A stretch of 64,000 nt of DNA from assembly GCF_051014445.1 (NCBI RefSeq), contig NC_135143.1, positions 7,254,001 through 7,318,000 on the forward strand. Reading direction: 5' to 3'. Numbering within the stretch: position 1 is the first letter of the stretch; the number at the start of each line of letters is the position of its first letter. The position numbers and the translations under genes were made by a program. Source of the stretch: Colletes latitarsis (taxonomy: Eukaryota; Arthropoda; Insecta; Hymenoptera; Colletidae). The notes under the pieces are model-generated. The model did not search any database. It was given only the letters and a program-made list of their open reading frames with translations, and was not told the origin of the DNA. Below are positions 60,240-64,000 of this stretch, piece after piece.

Positions 60240-60920
60240 TCGAAAGGAGCACTCACCGAGAATTTAACTTCAAAACCAGCATAGCGTCCAAACTATGAAA
60301 ACAAGCACATAATTTACAAGCACATTTCTATCAAATATACCTAAAAAATACTACCCTTTAAATTAATTTTTAAGGGTGGATTTTAAACTTAAAAAAATGT
60401 CCTAAGATCCCCAATTTGATTCGCATATACAATAGCTTAAATTCGAGCAAAGGCATTCACCGAGAATTTATTAAGTCGTCCCATAAGTTCGTGTCGAGTT
60501 TAGTACTAGAACTTATCCTTCTTAAGTTCATTTTTCAATATATTATTCAAACAAATGTATTTTTTACCAATTCTGTATAGTGAAATTTGCCATAAGAAGT
60601 ATCAAATTCGTTCGTTTACACCTTTCCAATATGTTTTATTGACTCTATTTTAAGGACGGATTTCACCTCTTCAACATGGACTATAAAAAAAAATAAGAAT
60701 CAAATATTTTTGATCGCCTTGCTAGTGTATCAAATTTCATCGAATTTAGCGATCGACACTTTAATATGTTCCATTTTAAGTTATGAATTTCATATCTCAT
60801 CAATCTTATGAGGCGACCTAATAATTTGAAAACTATCATAACGTCCAAACTATGATAGCAAGCACATACTTTACAAGCACATTTCTATCAAATATACCTA
60901 ACAAATGATGTACCTTGTTA
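60240..60920. repeat. Direct repeat, about 85 bp, two copies
   Basis: GCGTCCAAACTATGAAAACA (near 60285) and ACGTCCAAACTATGATAGCA (near 60840) are each followed by ACAAGCACATTTCTATCAAA and TATACCTA. Confidence 0.7.
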
Positions 60921-61259
60921 TAATTTTATTATATTGGGCAGTGGTTTGAAAAATGAATACGCTTTAACATAATACATTAAGATATATTTAACAGTAACGC
61001 GGGTCTTTTCTACATACACTCTGTCGCAGGTGAGTCACATTCCGGACAATAGGAAATGGCAATGTTTATATGCAATATGTAGATAGGTAATCCCGTATCT
61101 TATCCATTACTCGTCCAAAAATTCTTTTTCCCATTTTATTGTCAGATGTCTTTGCTTATTTATTACTATACCGTTAACATACTTTAAATTAAGTTTTAGA
61201 AACAATGTCACGTTCCAAATCCCAGACATTTAAACGTGAATTCAAAAATATATCCTACT

Positions 61260-62209
61260 ATCCCCATACAGTCACTCAAATTCACCAAGACTCACCTTCA
61301 TATTGTCCCGTTCGTGGATCCACCGAGTCACGAACGCCCCGTTGCTCGTCCCATAATCAACCCAGCAAAAAGTCCAACGGAACACGCCGTGGTTCCTCGG
61401 ATTCTCGTGTCACCCGAAATTCGGTAAGTCCCCGATTCACAAAACACCGTGTCCAGAAAACTCTCGCGAACTCGCGGGGCACGTTGGTCGCGCGATAACC
61501 GGGAACGATTCACGAAAAATATCGTCGATCGGCGCGAAGATCGAAAAGGATCAAAGAGCAGTACCCTGTCCGGATCCGTGGCCCGGGGAAGACTGGCATC
61601 CTCGATTCTGCCCCTTCCACGCGCTGTAATAGTCGCTCGAACCACGCGCGAGCAGGCAGCTCGTTTTGTGCGGGGTCGTCACGGTGTGTTCGCTCGTCGG
61701 TTCGATGTGTGTGGCGTTCCGTGTACAACGCTGGAGGGGAACCGGTGTTGCGTGAGTTGGGACCGTGCGCGGCGAGGGTTGGTGCAGGAACGATGGTTTT
61801 CAGAACGGAGGCCTCCTGAAACGAACCACAGGCTCCGCCCACGGAGCCACGCCCCCCCCCCCCCCCTCCCCCTCCGCGATCGTACGCGCCGCTGGAACTC
61901 GCACTATCGTAAAGTTGTCGGGACTCGGAATAGGGGGGACGACACTTCTGAAGCGAATCAAACCCGAATGGAATTTCCGCGGAGATTCGAGCACGTTTCT
62001 TCTTCTACACACTTTTCCCATCTACGAACGATCGCGTTTTTCCGTTTCAACATTTTCCCCGTCGTCGTCGTCGGTCTTGCATTTTCTTCGACGACTTTCC
62101 CCGGCGTCACCCCCTCCCACGAAGGCCTCGCGGAACCGTAGCAACGGTCGCGAAATTGACGCTGGCATTTTAAATTCACGTTCCGTGCAATATAGCAAAA
62201 TGGAGTACA
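61260..62209 (+). promoter_or_regulatory. GC/CpG-rich block, possible promoter and first exon of a plus-strand gene
   Basis: This is the longest GC-rich island in the window, with a 16-base C run near 61852-61867. It ends at CAAAATGGAGTAC A then GTAAGTAG: an insect-type Kozak context, an ATG at 62200, ten coding bases and a strong donor at 62210. The arrangement suits a first exon holding a 5' UTR and MEY, with the gene continuing beyond 64000. The longer open frames through the block have no recognisable domains. Confidence 0.3.
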
Positions 62210-62219
62210 GTAAGTAGTG

Positions 62220-63660
62220 AATTCTAACGCTCAACCTCGTTGTGCTACTGCTTAAGTTCGACTGATGAAAAGAATTGTTTTGTTTTTTTTATTTACGTTT
62301 CTGAACGTACGTATTTGTTAAACTAATTTATTGCAAAAGAATGTATATGTTTACAGTACAAAAAATTGTATTAGTGACAAAGTGTTTGTAATAAATTCAA
62401 AAATTAATTACTTTGTATTAAAACAAGATTTAAAGAGGTTAGTATAATGGTGTTTTCATAGTCGATTTGCAAACATATTTAGCAGTTTCCTTATTAATTA
62501 TCAATCGATGAACAAGGAACTTTCACACGCGTTTAAAAATTAAGAAATTAAGCAAGCTTATGCGAAAGAAATAACGGTATCAAAGATTTGTTTTATGCTA
62601 ATAAATAAATAATGTATTATACATAGAATATGCAAAAATAACTTTTTTCAATTATTTGAACATACGTGTAGTATGCCCACTAAATATTAGTATTAAATAA
62701 GCAATGCGTCGTACATACATTAAAGATAAGATTTTCACATTTGAACAACGCAGTTTGCACAAGTTTTTTTTATTCGCATTCGTATCGTTATAGCAACGAA
62801 TAGCATTTTGTAAAGTCTGCGCAATTCAAATGTTCCACTGCAGTGATTTCTAAACTTTTTTTGAAGAACATCCCCCTTTCTCTGAAAACAGGAATATTTC
62901 TAAAAAAGTTATAAGAAAAATACACTTTTATTGTTTTTGAGCCCTTAATAATTAATGTATTAATAGAAAGAGACATTTAAATTATCAAAATTTTTTACGT
63001 TAAATTCTATAGGGCACTTTCTCCATTTTGAAAGACACTATTGTGGTGGCTCAAAGTATAGTAAAAATTCAATGTCAATATATGTATAATGAAATATAAT
63101 TAAATATTGGCTCTAGTTTTTCTCAAGCACAAACTAAAAGTAGACATTTTGTAATATCATAAAAAAATGTCATTTTTGCTCATTTTTATATTTTATCTTT
63201 AACAGCCTTTTATCTGATCTATAACTTTAGCAAACTATTACTCTATTATTTTAGTAAAATAATTTAACATCTATGGTGCATTAACGACGACATAAAAATC
63301 CATCTAATTTCATTAGTAAATAAATTTATTTTATTTTAACATACGCATACTTTAATCTATTGCACTCGAATTAAATAAATCATGCCTTACACTTTTCAAA
63401 TCAGAGCTAAATAAATTGTGCCCTGTTACTTCTTTCCTTAATATACAATAAATAAAGAGGAAGATAGTTTCATCATAAAGAATACAAACTATTGTTTAAA
63501 ATTTGTTGACCAGTGTTATGTTCTACGATGAAAAAAATTGTATTTCTAACAAAATCTTTAATACATTGTTTTCCTTTTTGCTATTAAAAAAATAAAAAAT
63601 TAAGTGTTCTGTTTGAGTATAACTTTATAAGGTTTGTTAGATCTTTTAAGTAGAATAATT
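62220..63660. other. AT-rich sequence
   Basis: No exon or repeat family recognised; compatible with a first intron. Confidence 0.35.
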
Positions 63661-64000
63661 TAGGAGTTCTTTATGGGATTTTTACCCTATAGGGGTGACT
63701 TACTCCTCCGCCAAGAGCCACAAGAATCTCCACTAGTAGCCCACCGATTCTCCCATCAACTCGTCAGGTTCCACATTATTATGGTTAGCTGTAGTAAGCA
63801 TAGAAGGGGAAGATCTGCGTTTGAGCAAAACAGAATAGTAGGGAAAGACCATAACTGGCTCGCGGGCCGCCAGTTCACTTCTACTTTAAATCATGCGACA
63901 GAATTATTTTCAAAGTTCAACAATGAGTCTACGATAAAAATACACTAACTCTAACCACTAAAAGTTTGAGCAGAAACTAGTATTATCTAACTTCTCGAAT
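63661..64000. other. GC-richer segment of unknown nature
   Basis: A 91-codon plus-strand frame (63673-63948) has no recognisable domain. The base composition differs from the flanks; it could be a transposon fragment or regulatory sequence cut by the window edge. Confidence 0.25.

Noticed and set aside
61449..62217. 230- and 150-codon plus-strand frames in the GC-rich block.
   Set aside because: Arg/Ser-rich without domains, crossing a C homopolymer; only the terminal ATG plus donor seemed worth keeping as a candidate.

Overview
This is an animal, almost certainly insect, window. It is AT-rich, has long introns and is crowded with small DNA transposons. The transposon mix (TTAA-flanked and TA-flanked MITEs, Tc1-like relics) and the alternation of AT-rich sequence with short GC/CpG-rich islands fit a hymenopteran (bee, ant or wasp) best. 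That is an inference, not a proof.

The biological core is a pair of convergently oriented LIM-homeodomain genes of the Arrowhead (Lhx6/Lhx8) family. The plus-strand copy has four visible coding exons: 11786-12003 (LIM2), 13225-13473 (homeodomain), 15230-15403 and 16387-16454. Its C-terminus matches canonical insect Awh. Its LIM1 exon is not in the window. The minus-strand copy has three visible coding exons: 43990-44306 (LIM1), 24818-25272 (LIM2 plus homeodomain in one exon) and 22853-23061 (a different, Thr-Pro-rich C-terminus). Its 5' end lies upstream of 44306. LIM2 and homeodomain residues are identical between the copies. All splice phases are consistent within each gene.

The two LIM2 exons also share at least about 520 bp of upstream intron. 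That intron is more alike between the copies than the silent sites of the homeodomain, which points to gene conversion or an unusual constraint on the intron. The plus copy has an intron between LIM2 and homeodomain, filled with a 335-bp dimeric tandem repeat; the minus copy has none.

Region by region. 1-11785 is non-coding upstream or intronic sequence of the plus gene. It holds a tandem duplication, a foldback MITE, a 2.24-kb hAT-type foldback element with an 8-bp target duplication, and GC-rich islands. 11786-16454 is the plus gene. 16455-22852 is the convergent intergenic space with one MITE and one TA-flanked TIR element. 22853-44306 is the minus gene, whose 18.7-kb LIM1-LIM2 intron holds three copies of that TIR family, a 210-bp palindrome, Tc1 and hAT remnants, tandem arrays and several GC-rich candidate enhancers. 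44307-64000 is the upstream side of the minus gene. It holds GC-rich islands, a degenerate unrecognised coding relic, a tandem array, another TIR element and a 5'-truncated non-LTR retrotransposon with a 13-bp target duplication. A GC-rich block at 61.3-62.2 kb ends in a possible first exon of a further plus-strand gene.

No rRNA, tRNA, CRISPR array or bacterial-type feature was found.
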